Positions 52,344 through 60,716 of a stretch of 64,000 bases of DNA are shown one piece after another. Source of the DNA: Pantoea alhagi (GTDB lineage: Bacteria > Pseudomonadota > Gammaproteobacteria > Enterobacterales > Enterobacteriaceae); contig NZ_CP019706.1 in assembly GCF_002101395.1 (NCBI RefSeq), positions 1,798,001-1,862,000 on the forward strand. The letters run 5' to 3'. The position numbers and the translations under genes are program-made. The notes beneath the pieces were generated by a model. That model had not been told where the DNA came from and made no database searches. It saw nothing but the letters and a program-made list of their open reading frames with translations. The stretch's first letter is position 1; each line of letters begins with the position of its first letter.

Positions 52344-53198
52344 ATGCGTAATGTGGCGTTACTCATAATCACCACTATTCTGTGGGCATTTTCGTTTAGC
52401 CTGATTGGCGTTTACCTGGCGGGGCAGGTGGACAGCGTCTTTGCCGTTCTGGTGCGTCTGATGCTGGCGGCGCTGGTGTTTTTGCCTTTCCTGCGCTGGC
52501 GTGGTTACCGCGCCTCTACGCTGCTGCTCTATATGCTGGTGGGCATGATGCAGCTGGGCATAATGTATCTGCTGAGCTTTGAAGCTTACCTCTATCTGAC
52601 CGTACCGGAATTTTTGCTATTCACTGTGATGACCCCGCTCTATATCACGTTGATTTACGATCTGCTCAGTGGGCGCGGCGTGCGCATGGGCTATCTGTTT
52701 AGCGCGCTGTTAGCGGTGCTGGGCGCGGCAATTATTCGTTATGATCAGCTCAGCGATCATTTCTGGACAGGATTGATTCTGGTGCAGCTGGCAAATATCT
52801 GCTTTGCCATTGGCATGGTGGGCTACAAGCGTCTGCAGGAAACGCGCCCGATGCCGCAGCATACTGCTTTTTCCTGGTTCTATATGGGCGCAGTATTGAT
52901 AGCGATTATCGCGTGGTTTCTTTGGGGTAATCCGCAAAAATTACCTACCACTCAACTGCAATGGGGCATTCTGATTTGGCTGGGCATTGCAGCGTCGGGG
53001 CTGGGTTATTTTATGTGGAACTATGGCGCAACGCAGGTCGATGCCGGAACGCTGGGCATTATGAACAACATGCATGTTCCTGCGGGACTGTTGGTTAACC
53101 TGGCTATCTGGCAGGAGCAACCGGACTGGCCGCCATTTATTGTTGGCGGCGGGCTTATTATCGCCTCTTTATGGATCCATCGACGCTGGGTTCGTTAA
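52344..53198 (+). CDS. bioP: EamA family biotin transporter BioP (YigM)
   Basis: Ten-TM drug/metabolite transporter superfamily protein; YigM is the high-affinity biotin importer of E. coli. 284 residues from ATG 52344. A GTG at 52353 with GGA 8 nt upstream aligns better with the E. coli start (MALLIITT) and may be the true start. Conserved TILWAFSFS, VPEFLLFTVMTPLYITLIYDLLS, IRYDQLSDHFWTGL and NYGATQVDAGTLGIMNNMHVPAGLLVNLAIW. Divergent from metR in many relatives; here convergent with metR across a 380-bp gap. Confidence 0.9.
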   Translation: MRNVALLIITTILWAFSFSLIGVYLAGQVDSVFAVLVRLMLAALVFLPFLRWRGYRASTLLLYMLVGMMQLGIMYLLSFEAYLYLTVPEFLLFTVMTPLYITLIYDLLSGRGVRMGYLFSALLAVLGAAIIRYDQLSDHFWTGLILVQLANICFAIGMVGYKRLQETRPMPQHTAFSWFYMGAVLIAIIAWFLWGNPQKLPTTQLQWGILIWLGIAASGLGYFMWNYGATQVDAGTLGIMNNMHVPAGLLVNLAIWQEQPDWPPFIVGGGLIIASLWIHRRWVR

Positions 53199-53207
53199 GC
53201 AAAAAAA

Positions 53208-53232
53208 TACCGGCGTGAACATAACGCCGGTA
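53208..53232. terminator. Hairpin terminator between bioP and metR
   Basis: TACCGGCGT (53208-53216) / ACGCCGGTA (53224-53232), preceded by seven A residues, which form a T-tract for minus-strand transcripts coming from metR and the short ORF at 53242-53399. On the plus strand it is only weakly T-rich. Confidence 0.75.
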
Positions 53233-53241
53233 TTAACTGCT

Positions 53242-53399
53242 TTATTCGCCGATCACGCCGACCTTATAACCCACGTCAAATAGCTTGTTCAGCACATTAA
53301 CGGTATGCAAAAAGAAATTGCCGTACGCACCGGATAATGTCTCTTGTATCCGGCCTGCGCCGCTGACTACCTGAACTTCTGTTGTGTTAATACTTTCAT
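53242..53399 (-). pseudogene. Frame-broken ORF resembling a double-glycine peptide precursor
   Basis: An ATG at 53399 with AGAGGG 7 nt upstream reads MKVLTQQKFR and stops. The neighbouring frame then continues NTTEVQVVSGAGRIQETL, followed by SGAYGNFFLHTVNVLNKLF and DVGYKVGVIGE to TAA at 53242. Joining them by a one-base shift gives a peptide of about 53 residues with MKVLTxTEVQVVSGAG, resembling the short leaders (ending VSGAG or VSGG) of microcin-type peptides exported by peptidase-containing ABC transporters. A T-tract terminator follows directly. No transporter or immunity gene is nearby. Either a decayed gene, or one using ATT at 53391 as start. Confidence 0.4.
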
Positions 53400-53576
53400 G
53401 ATGAATCCCTCTTGATGGCTATTTCCATATAGGGGAAATGACCTCTCCCCGGTGGGATTATGCGTTTCAGGGCTTTATCGTCAATTAACTACGCGTCAGC
53501 TTCTAGTTGATCAATCAACCCAAAATAAGGTTACTTTTACGCCAGATGGCTGAATTTATCTGTCCGACATGAAAAC

Positions 53577-54500
53577 TTATCCCGTGGGCAATGCATTGCG
53601 CGACGCGTCCCTTACAAAAGGCAAATGCTGGCAGGCGTGCTGACGAGCAGAGCGGATAAAGCCATCAATCACCGGTTGCCGCTGCTCGCCATCCCGGACG
53701 GCGGCATAAAGACGGCTCCATAAACCTGCGCCCAGCGTTTTAGTGGTAATCAGGCCCTGACGCTCAAAGTTTTCCACTACCCAGTGCGGCAGAGCGGCTA
53801 TACCCATATGCGCCGCGACCATTTGCACCAGCAGCAGCGTGTTATCAACGCTTTTCAGCGCCGGGCTAACGCCAGCAGGCTGTAAAAAATGCCGCCAGAT
53901 ATCCAGCCGCTGACGCTGTACCGGATAAATCATCAAAACCTCATGCGCCAGATCTTCCGGCGTGATGGTGGCTGCCTTCGCCAGCGGATGATCCGGTGCC
54001 AGCACCAGACGCACCTCGAAATCAAACATTGGCGAATAGTGTAGCCCGCTACGCGTCAGGATATCTGACGTCAGCACGACATCCAGTTCACCCTGCTGCA
54101 GGGCTGGCTGGGGATCGAAGGTGACGCCTGATTTGAAGTCCATCATCACCTGCGGCCAGCTTTGACGAAATGTATCCAGCGCCGGCGTCAGCCACTGAAT
54201 ACAGCTATGACATTCAATAGCGATACGCAGCGTGGCCTGGTGCGGCTCATGACAGGCCTGCAGCGCCTGCTGAATCTGCGGAAGCACCTGTTCTGCCAGC
54301 TGTAACAAAATTTCTCCCTGCGGCGTAAAGCGCAGCGGCTGACTTTTTCGCACAAACAGGCGGAAACCGAGGCGTTGCTCCAGATCGCTGAATTGGTGAG
54401 ATAACGCCGACTGAGTCTGATGAAGCTGCGCTGCCGCTGCGGCCAGAGAGCCGGTATTTCTGAGAGCCTGCAGCGTTCGCAGGTGCCTGATTTCGATCAT
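53577..54500 (-). CDS. metR: LysR-family regulator of methionine genes MetR
   Basis: Activates metE and other methionine and one-carbon genes with homocysteine as co-effector. 307 residues (317 in E. coli). N-terminal winged HTH MIEIRHLRTLQALRNTGSLAAAAAQLHQTQSALSHQFSDLE, then the LysR effector domain (LRIAIECHSCIQWLTPALDTF, the conserved homocysteine-sensing region). Divergent from metE with a 233-bp shared control region. Confidence 0.96.
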   Translation of the reverse strand: MIEIRHLRTLQALRNTGSLAAAAAQLHQTQSALSHQFSDLEQRLGFRLFVRKSQPLRFTPQGEILLQLAEQVLPQIQQALQACHEPHQATLRIAIECHSCIQWLTPALDTFRQSWPQVMMDFKSGVTFDPQPALQQGELDVVLTSDILTRSGLHYSPMFDFEVRLVLAPDHPLAKAATITPEDLAHEVLMIYPVQRQRLDIWRHFLQPAGVSPALKSVDNTLLLVQMVAAHMGIAALPHWVVENFERQGLITTKTLGAGLWSRLYAAVRDGEQRQPVIDGFIRSARQHACQHLPFVRDASRNALPTG

Positions 54501-54572
54501 GAGAGTCCTTCACATCGACAATGAACAATTTGCGCTTGAGGAATATACAGTACCTGCAGATTATAGCGGTGT

Positions 54573-54596
54573 AAACATCTGGACGGCTAAACATCC
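54573..54596. promoter_or_regulatory. Tandem MetJ-like met boxes between metR and metE
   Basis: Three adjacent octamers AAACATCT, GGACGGCT, AAACATCC match the met box AGACGTCT at 6, 6 and 5 of 8 positions, in the contiguous 8-bp register used by MetJ. Position in the divergent metR/metE region fits co-repression by S-adenosylmethionine. A clear MetR site (TGAA-N5-TTCA) was not found. Confidence 0.5.
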
Positions 54597-54733
54597 CAGT
54601 CGGCCCGTCATTTTACGTTCGGGCAGGGTTTTGCAACCCGAGAAACGGCATCGCGCCCCGGCTGTTGCGCTGGTCGTACGTAAACTGACTGTGCCGATAC
54701 CGCTACATCATTAAGCTTTAATGGAGAAACAGT

Positions 54734-57004
54734 ATGACTATTTTAAATCACACGCTTGGCTTTCCTCGTGTCGGCCTGCGCCGTGAACTGAAAAAAGCGC
54801 AGGAAAGCTACTGGGCCGGCAACAGCAGCGAACAGGATTTGCTGGAAGTGGGGCGTGAGCTACGTGCTCGCCACTGGCAGCAGCAAAAAGAAGCGGGTGT
54901 GGATCTGGTGCCGGTAGGCGACTTCGCCTGGTACGATCACGTGCTGACCACCAGCCTGCTGCTGGGCAATGTACCGGCGCGTCATCAGAACAGTGACGGT
55001 TCAGTAGATCTGGATACGCTGTTCCGTATTGGTCGTGGTCGTGCGCCAACCGGCGAACCCGCTGCTGCCGCTGAAATGACCAAATGGTTTAACACCAACT
55101 ATCACTATATGGTGCCGGAGTTCAGCAAAGGGCAGCAGTTCCGCCTGAGCTGGACGCAGTTGCTGGATGAAGTGGACGAGGCGCTGGCGCTGGGCCATAA
55201 AGTGAAGCCGGTTTTGCTGGGCCCGGTAACTTATCTGTGGTTAGGTAAAGTAAAAGGTGAACAGTTCGATCGTCTGACGTTGCTGAAGGATATTCTGCCC
55301 GTTTATCAGCAGGTGCTGGCCGAACTGGCGAAACGCGATATTGAATGGGTGCAGATCGATGAGCCAGCGCTGGTGCTGGAGCTGCCGCAGGCGTGGCTGG
55401 AAGCGTTCAAACCAGCCTACGCAGCGCTACAGGGCCACAGCAAACTGTTGCTTACCACCTATTTCGATAGCATCGGGCAGAATATCAATACTATCCGCGA
55501 ACTGCCGGTGCAGGGACTGCATGTCGATCTGGTGCATGGCAAAGATGATATTACCAGCCTGAACCAGCAAATCCCCGCCTCCTGGCTGCTGTCACTGGGC
55601 GTGATCAATGGACGTAACGTCTGGCGCGCCGATCTCAGCGCCTGGTTTGAGCGCCTGCAGCCGCTGGTAAGCCAGCGTCAACAGCTGTGGCTCGGTTCTT
55701 CCTGCTCGCTGCTGCACAGTCCAATCGATCTGAATAGCGAAACCCGCTTGGATGAAGAAGTGAAAAGCTGGTTCTCCTTTGCGCTACAGAAGTGCGGTGA
55801 GCTGGCGCTGCTGAGTCAGGCGCTGAACAACAATGATGCAGCTTCGCTGGAAGCGTGGAGTGCCCCGATCCGTGCGCGCCGTAGCTCTGCACGCGTTCAT
55901 AACGCGGCGGTCGCTCAGCGTCTGGCAGCAATTAACGCACAGGACAGCGAACGTAAAAGCAGCTACGCCGAGCGCGCTAAAGCACAGCGTCAGCGTTTTC
56001 AGTTGCCGGCATGGCCAACCACCACTATCGGCTCTTTCCCGCAGACCACGGAAATCCGCGGGCTTCGCCTTGATTTCAAGCAGGGACGTCTCGACGGCAA
56101 CCGTTACCGTACCGGCATTGCTGAACACATCAAACAGGCTATCGCTGAGCAGGAGCGCCTGGGACTGGATGTGCTGGTTCATGGCGAAGCTGAGCGTAAC
56201 GACATGGTGGAATATTTTGGCGAACACCTGGACGGCTTTGTCTTTACTCAAAATGGCTGGGTGCAAAGCTATGGTTCCCGCTGCGTGAAGCCGCCAGTCA
56301 TTATCGGTGATGTCAGCCGCCCGGAACCGATTACCGTTGAGTGGGCGAAATATGCACAATCACTGACCAGCAAGCCGGTAAAAGGCATGCTGACCGGTCC
56401 GGTAACTATCCTTTGCTGGTCTTTCCCGCGTGAAGATGTGTCGCGTGAAACCATCGCTAAACAGATTGCGCTGGCGCTGCGTGATGAAGTAGAAGACCTG
56501 GAAAAAGCGGGCATTGGTATTATCCAGATTGACGAACCGGCATTACGTGAAGGTCTGCCGCTACGCAAATCGGACTGGGCCGCTTACCTGACCTGGGCGG
56601 TGGATGCCTTCCGTCTTAACGCCGCCGTTGCCCAGGATGATACGCAGATTCATACCCATATGTGTTACTGCGAGTTTAACGACATCATGGATTCCATCGC
56701 CGCGCTGGATGCCGATGTGATTACCATCGAAACGTCGCGCTCCGATATGGAATTGCTGGAATCCTTTGAGGAATTTGAGTATCCGAATGAAATCGGCCCA
56801 GGCGTATATGACATTCACTCGCCGAACGTGCCTGACGTTGAATGGATGGAAGCGCTGCTGCGTAAAGCGGCGAAGCGTATTCCGGTAGAGCGTCTGTGGG
56901 TGAACCCGGACTGCGGCCTGAAAACGCGTGGCTGGACCGAAACACGCCTGGCGCTGGCCAATATGGTGCAGGCAGCACAGAACCTGCGCGCAGAAAACCG
57001 CTAA
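54734..57004 (+). CDS. metE: Cobalamin-independent methionine synthase
   Basis: Transfers the methyl group of 5-methyltetrahydropteroyl-triglutamate to homocysteine. 756 residues (753 in E. coli). An N-terminal barrel (TILNHTLGFPRVGLRRELKKAQESYW) is followed by the catalytic barrel with WVQIDEPALVLELP, TTTIGSFPQTTEIR and the zinc ligands in THMCYCEFNDI (His and Cys) and NPDCGLKTRGW (Cys). GGAG at 54722-54725 precedes the start. Confidence 0.98.
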   Translation: MTILNHTLGFPRVGLRRELKKAQESYWAGNSSEQDLLEVGRELRARHWQQQKEAGVDLVPVGDFAWYDHVLTTSLLLGNVPARHQNSDGSVDLDTLFRIGRGRAPTGEPAAAAEMTKWFNTNYHYMVPEFSKGQQFRLSWTQLLDEVDEALALGHKVKPVLLGPVTYLWLGKVKGEQFDRLTLLKDILPVYQQVLAELAKRDIEWVQIDEPALVLELPQAWLEAFKPAYAALQGHSKLLLTTYFDSIGQNINTIRELPVQGLHVDLVHGKDDITSLNQQIPASWLLSLGVINGRNVWRADLSAWFERLQPLVSQRQQLWLGSSCSLLHSPIDLNSETRLDEEVKSWFSFALQKCGELALLSQALNNNDAASLEAWSAPIRARRSSARVHNAAVAQRLAAINAQDSERKSSYAERAKAQRQRFQLPAWPTTTIGSFPQTTEIRGLRLDFKQGRLDGNRYRTGIAEHIKQAIAEQERLGLDVLVHGEAERNDMVEYFGEHLDGFVFTQNGWVQSYGSRCVKPPVIIGDVSRPEPITVEWAKYAQSLTSKPVKGMLTGPVTILCWSFPREDVSRETIAKQIALALRDEVEDLEKAGIGIIQIDEPALREGLPLRKSDWAAYLTWAVDAFRLNAAVAQDDTQIHTHMCYCEFNDIMDSIAALDADVITIETSRSDMELLESFEEFEYPNEIGPGVYDIHSPNVPDVEWMEALLRKAAKRIPVERLWVNPDCGLKTRGWTETRLALANMVQAAQNLRAENR

Positions 57005-57032
57005 TTTATGCGTTAACGTTATGATAACTAAG

Positions 57033-57058
57033 AGGGGCGCCAGGCGCCCCTTGTTTAT
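57033..57058. terminator. Terminator between metE and ysgA
   Basis: AGGGGCGC (57033-57040) / GCGCCCCT (57044-57051) with a very short loop, followed by TTGTTTATTT. Lies in the 50-bp gap between the two convergent genes. Confidence 0.7.
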
Positions 57059-57894
57059 TTGCTGGTGGGCTTCACGCCATACTGATGAAACCAGGCCAGC
57101 ATTCGTTGCCAGCCATCTTTGGCTGACTCTGCATGATAGCTCGGTCGATAGTCCGCGTTAAACGCATGTCCCGCTTCCGGATAAACGATGATTTCCGCCG
57201 TCGCGTTGGCTGCATGCAGCGCCTGACGCATTGAATCCACGCTTTCCAGCGGGATCCCTTCATCTTTCGCACCGTACAAGCCCAGCACTGGCGCATTAAG
57301 GTCAACGGCGATATCAATTGGATGCTTCGGCTGTTTCATGCTTTTTTCGCCAACCAGACGGCCATACCAGGCGACGCCCGCTTTCAGCTGCGGATTATGC
57401 GCTGCATAGAGCCAGACAATGCGGCCGCCCCAGCAAAAGCCGGTAATCGCCATATTACGCATATCGCCGCCGTGTTTCGCCGCCCAGTTAGCAACGTGAT
57501 CGAGATCCGCCAGCACCTGAGCATCAGGAACCTTACTGACTACATTGTCCAATAGCTGTTTAATATCGCTATACTCGCTGGGATCGCCCTGACGGAAATA
57601 GAGCTCTGGCGCCACCGCCAGATAACCTTCTGCCGCCAGACGCCGACAGATGTCGCGGATATGTTCGTGAACGCCAAATATCTCCTGTACCACCAGCACC
57701 ACCGGCAGCGCGCCTTTAGCCTCTTTGGGGCGCGCAAACCAGGCAGGCATATTTTCGCCCTGGGTATTAATGGTGGTTTCGCCGCCAAGAATGGCGTCGT
57801 CATGCGTGATAATGGTTGTCGCGGCCGTAGGGGAGGCCGCCGGGGCGAATCCGCTATCGCCTTCTTTCTTGCCCAGGTTGTTTTCGCTGTTCAT
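57055..57894 (-). CDS. ysgA: Dienelactone hydrolase family protein YsgA
   Basis: Alpha/beta hydrolase of the DLH family; the physiological substrate is not established. The start MNSENNLGKKEGDSGFAP at 57894, with GGAG 6 nt upstream, gives 279 residues, 8 more than E. coli at the N-terminus. An upstream in-frame codon at 57939 is not conserved. VVQEIFGVHEHIRDICRRLA, the Cys nucleophile in ITGFCWGGRIVWL, Asp in YGAKDEGIP and His in PEAGHAFNADYRPSYH form the expected triad. Confidence 0.94.
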   Translation of the reverse strand: MNSENNLGKKEGDSGFAPAASPTAATTIITHDDAILGGETTINTQGENMPAWFARPKEAKGALPVVLVVQEIFGVHEHIRDICRRLAAEGYLAVAPELYFRQGDPSEYSDIKQLLDNVVSKVPDAQVLADLDHVANWAAKHGGDMRNMAITGFCWGGRIVWLYAAHNPQLKAGVAWYGRLVGEKSMKQPKHPIDIAVDLNAPVLGLYGAKDEGIPLESVDSMRQALHAANATAEIIVYPEAGHAFNADYRPSYHAESAKDGWQRMLAWFHQYGVKPTSK

Positions 57895-58043
57895 TGTTAT
57901 CTCCGTGCTGCTATTAGCGCATCCGGTAACTATAGCCAAAATCAGCCAAAGACCCCGGCCTGCATGTCCGTCTTCTCTTTAACATTCTGTTGAATAAATA
58001 CACACAGCAACTTGTAGCAAATCCGTAAGGCAGAATGGCTTAA

Positions 58044-58059
58044 TGTGATGTTAATCACG
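58044..58059 (+). promoter_or_regulatory. Upstream CRP site of udp
   Basis: TGTGA-TGTTAA-TCACG, 9 of 10 core bases. Centre at 58051.5, exactly 52 bp from the second site, the spacing of the -93.5 and -41.5 CRP sites of E. coli udp. CytR is known to bind between them. Confidence 0.8.
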
Positions 58060-58095
58060 TTATCTTTGAAGATAAATGTAACTTTCATTTTCTGC

Positions 58096-58111
58096 GGTGA
58101 TTGAACTCACA
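58096..58111 (+). promoter_or_regulatory. Downstream CRP site of udp
   Basis: GGTGA-TTGAAC-TCACA, 9 of 10 core bases, centre 58103.5. With -41.5 spacing the start is predicted at about 58145; TAGAGT (58133-58138) would be a weak, CRP-dependent -10. Confidence 0.8.
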
Positions 58112-58171
58112 TATTTTTGGCGGCACTTGCCGTAGAGTAGCGCCATCAAGTGAATTTTCTCAGGAGGGGCT

Positions 58172-58936
58172 ATGGCTCAGTCAGATGTGTTTCATTTAGG
58201 TCTTACCAAAGCGGATCTGCAGGGCGCGACGCTGGCGATTGTGCCCGGCGATCCTGAACGCGTGAAAAAAATTGCGGCGCTGATGGATAATCCTCAGCCT
58301 TTGGCCTCGCATCGTGAATTCACCAGCTGGCGTGCAGAGCTGGATGGCAAAGCGGTAATTGTTTGCTCTACCGGTATCGGTGGTCCTTCCACCTCGATCG
58401 CTGTGGAAGAGCTGGCGCAGCTGGGTATCCGTACCTTCCTGCGCGTGGGCACCACCGGCGCTATCCAGCCTGACATCCATGTCGGCGATGTGCTGGTGAC
58501 CACTGCGGCGGTACGCCTGGACGGCGCAAGCTTGCACTTCGCCCCAATGGAGTTTCCGGCCGTTGCCGATTTCGCCTGCACCACTGCGCTGGTTGAAGCC
58601 GCGAAAGCCGCAGGCAGTACGCCGCATATCGGGGTTACCGCCTCTTCTGATACGTTCTACCCAGGCCAGGAGCGCTACGATACTTTCTCTGGTCGGGTAG
58701 TGAGTCGTTTTCAGGGCTCGATGAAAGAGTGGCAGCAGATGGGCGTGCTGAACTATGAGATGGAATCCGCCACGCTGTTGACCATGTGTGCCAGCCAGGG
58801 TCTGCGTGCCGGGATGGTAGCAGGGGTGATCGTTAACCGTACGCAGAAAGAGATCCCTGATGCGGCGACCATGAAGCAGACCGAAAGTAATGCGGTGGCG
58901 ATTGTGGTTGATGCCGCGCGCCGTCTGCTGGCGTAA
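58172..58936 (+). CDS. udp: Uridine phosphorylase
   Basis: Phosphorolyses uridine to uracil and ribose-1-phosphate in pyrimidine salvage. 254 residues (253 in E. coli). Phosphate-binding GDPERVKKIA, ICSTGIGGPSTSIAVEEL, GTTGAIQP, the uracil-specific ASSDTFYPGQERYDTF loop and ribose-binding NYEMESATLLTMC. AGGAGGGG lies just upstream of the start. Promoter carries two CRP sites. Confidence 0.98.
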   Translation: MAQSDVFHLGLTKADLQGATLAIVPGDPERVKKIAALMDNPQPLASHREFTSWRAELDGKAVIVCSTGIGGPSTSIAVEELAQLGIRTFLRVGTTGAIQPDIHVGDVLVTTAAVRLDGASLHFAPMEFPAVADFACTTALVEAAKAAGSTPHIGVTASSDTFYPGQERYDTFSGRVVSRFQGSMKEWQQMGVLNYEMESATLLTMCASQGLRAGMVAGVIVNRTQKEIPDAATMKQTESNAVAIVVDAARRLLA

Positions 58937-59003
58937 TTCCTTCGCGCCAGGCGATATTTTTTCGGAATGGCTCTCTGACGCAGCGAGGCGGTCGGGGTTT
59001 TCA

Positions 59004-59030
59004 GGGCTGGCTTATGCCAGCCCATTTATT
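59004..59030 (+). terminator. Candidate udp terminator
   Basis: GGGCTGGC (59004-59011) / GCCAGCCC (59016-59023), TTAT loop, followed by ATTTATTTG. Reasonable stem, imperfect T-tract. Confidence 0.6.
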
Positions 59031-59095
59031 TGTGTGGACATTCATACAGTGCGCCTCTACCTTTGCTCTGTTTGTAGCGGGAAGGAGAGGACGCG

Positions 59096-60637
59096 GTGGA
59101 TAACCAGCTTATTGTTGGGATCGGTTTGGCGCTGGCTGGCGCAGTGGCGGGCTGGCTGTTTGCCTATTTCCGGCTGGCCGGGCAGCTGGCCGCACAGGAA
59201 ACGGAGCGCCGTCTGCTGGAACAGGCGCTTGCCCAGGCGCAGCAGCAGGAAGCGCGTCAGCAGCAGCTGCATCAGGCAGAACAGCAGCAGCAACAGCTGC
59301 GTGAAAAAGAGTTGCGTCAGCTGCATGGCGCGCTGACCGCCGCACAGGAAAAGTTACAGCACTTCGACTACTGGCGTAATGAGTGTGAACAGCTCAGCCG
59401 TGAACTGCGTAATCAGCTGGAAGTGAACAGCGCGCAGGAGGCGGAACTGCGTGAAGTGACTATCCGTCTTGAAGAAACCCGCCTTGCCGCTGAAGAGAAA
59501 CAGCGACTGCTTACCAACAGCGAACAGCGCCTGAGCGCACAATTTGAAAATCTCGCCAACCGTATTTTTGAACAGAGCGGCCGTCGCGTTGATGAGCAGA
59601 ACCGCCAAAGCCTGAATGGGTTAATTGCGCCGCTGCGTGAGCAACTGGATGGCTTTCGCCGGCAGGTACAGGAAAGCTTTGGCCAGGAAGCGCGTGAGCG
59701 GCACACGCTGGCACATGAGATTCGTAATCTACAACAGCTGAATGCGCAGATGGCGCAGGAGGCGATCAACCTCACCAAAGCGCTGAAAGGCGACAATAAA
59801 ACCCAGGGCAGCTGGGGCGAGATGGTGCTGAGCCGCGTGCTGGAAGCCTCCGGCCTGCGGGACGGGCACGAATATGAAACGCAGGTGAATATTCAGGTTG
59901 ATGCGCAAAGCCGTATGCAGCCGGATGTGATCGTCCGTCTGCCGCAGGGCAAAGATGTCGTCATTGACGCGAAAATGACGCTGGTTGCCTATGAGCGCTA
60001 CTTTAACGCCGATGATGAAGTCATGCGAGAACAGGCAATCGGCGAGCATATCACCGCGATCCGCGGCCATATCCGCCTGCTCAGCCGTAAAGATTATCAA
60101 CAATTGCCCGGTTTACGCTCGCTGGATTATGTGTTGATGTTTATCCCGATCGAGCCGGCCTTCTTACTGGCGATCGATCGTCAGCCGGAGCTGATTAGCG
60201 AAGCGCTGCAGCACAATATTATGCTGGTCAGCCCAACCACGCTGCTGGTGGCGTTGCGTACCATTAATAATCTCTGGCGCTATGAGCATCAGAGCCGTAA
60301 TGCGCAGCGCATCGCCGATCGCGCCGCGCGGCTGTACGACAAAATGCGGCTGTTTGTGGATGATATGACCAGTATGGGGCAGCATCTTGACAGAGCGCAG
60401 GAGAGCTATAATCAGGCGATGAAAAAGCTCTCTGAAGGGCGCGGCAACCTGATTGCTCAAAGTGAAAGCTTTCGTCATTTGGGTGTGGAAATAAAGCGCA
60501 GTATTAACCCACGGCTGGTGGAACAGGCGATGCCGGAAGCCGGAGTCGTTGACAACGATGAGTCAGAAAACAGCAGGGCGGAAAGCGCGCCGGAACAGGG
60601 CGCTGTGGCGTGGCACGACAGCATTCGGCGGCGATGA
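59096..60637 (+). CDS. rmuC: DNA recombination protein RmuC
   Basis: Limits recombination at inverted repeats; predicted to carry a PD-(D/E)XK-like nuclease domain. The GTG at 59096 is preceded by AAGGAGAGG. 513 residues, longer than the 475 of E. coli. An N-terminal TM helix (VGIGLALAGAVAGWLFAYF) is followed by a very Gln/Glu-rich coiled coil (about 40-200). The conserved core has KGDNKTQGSWGEMVLSRVLEASGL, MQPDVIVRLPQGKDVVIDAKMTLVAYERY (candidate active-site D...D-x-K) and PIEPAFLLAI. The extra length lies in the coiled coil and an acidic C-terminal tail. Confidence 0.95.
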   Translation: MDNQLIVGIGLALAGAVAGWLFAYFRLAGQLAAQETERRLLEQALAQAQQQEARQQQLHQAEQQQQQLREKELRQLHGALTAAQEKLQHFDYWRNECEQLSRELRNQLEVNSAQEAELREVTIRLEETRLAAEEKQRLLTNSEQRLSAQFENLANRIFEQSGRRVDEQNRQSLNGLIAPLREQLDGFRRQVQESFGQEARERHTLAHEIRNLQQLNAQMAQEAINLTKALKGDNKTQGSWGEMVLSRVLEASGLRDGHEYETQVNIQVDAQSRMQPDVIVRLPQGKDVVIDAKMTLVAYERYFNADDEVMREQAIGEHITAIRGHIRLLSRKDYQQLPGLRSLDYVLMFIPIEPAFLLAIDRQPELISEALQHNIMLVSPTTLLVALRTINNLWRYEHQSRNAQRIADRAARLYDKMRLFVDDMTSMGQHLDRAQESYNQAMKKLSEGRGNLIAQSESFRHLGVEIKRSINPRLVEQAMPEAGVVDNDESENSRAESAPEQGAVAWHDSIRRR

Positions 60638-60716
60638 ATAACGCCGGGCTAACGTGCCTGACTACGGGTACTCTGTTACACTGCAAAGATATTTGATTGT
60701 GGAGCAGGTGAAGCAG

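Noticed and set aside
54499..54714. 71-codon plus-strand ORF between metR and metE
   Set aside because: It covers the MetJ-like boxes and both promoters, starts inside the metR start codon region and resembles nothing known.
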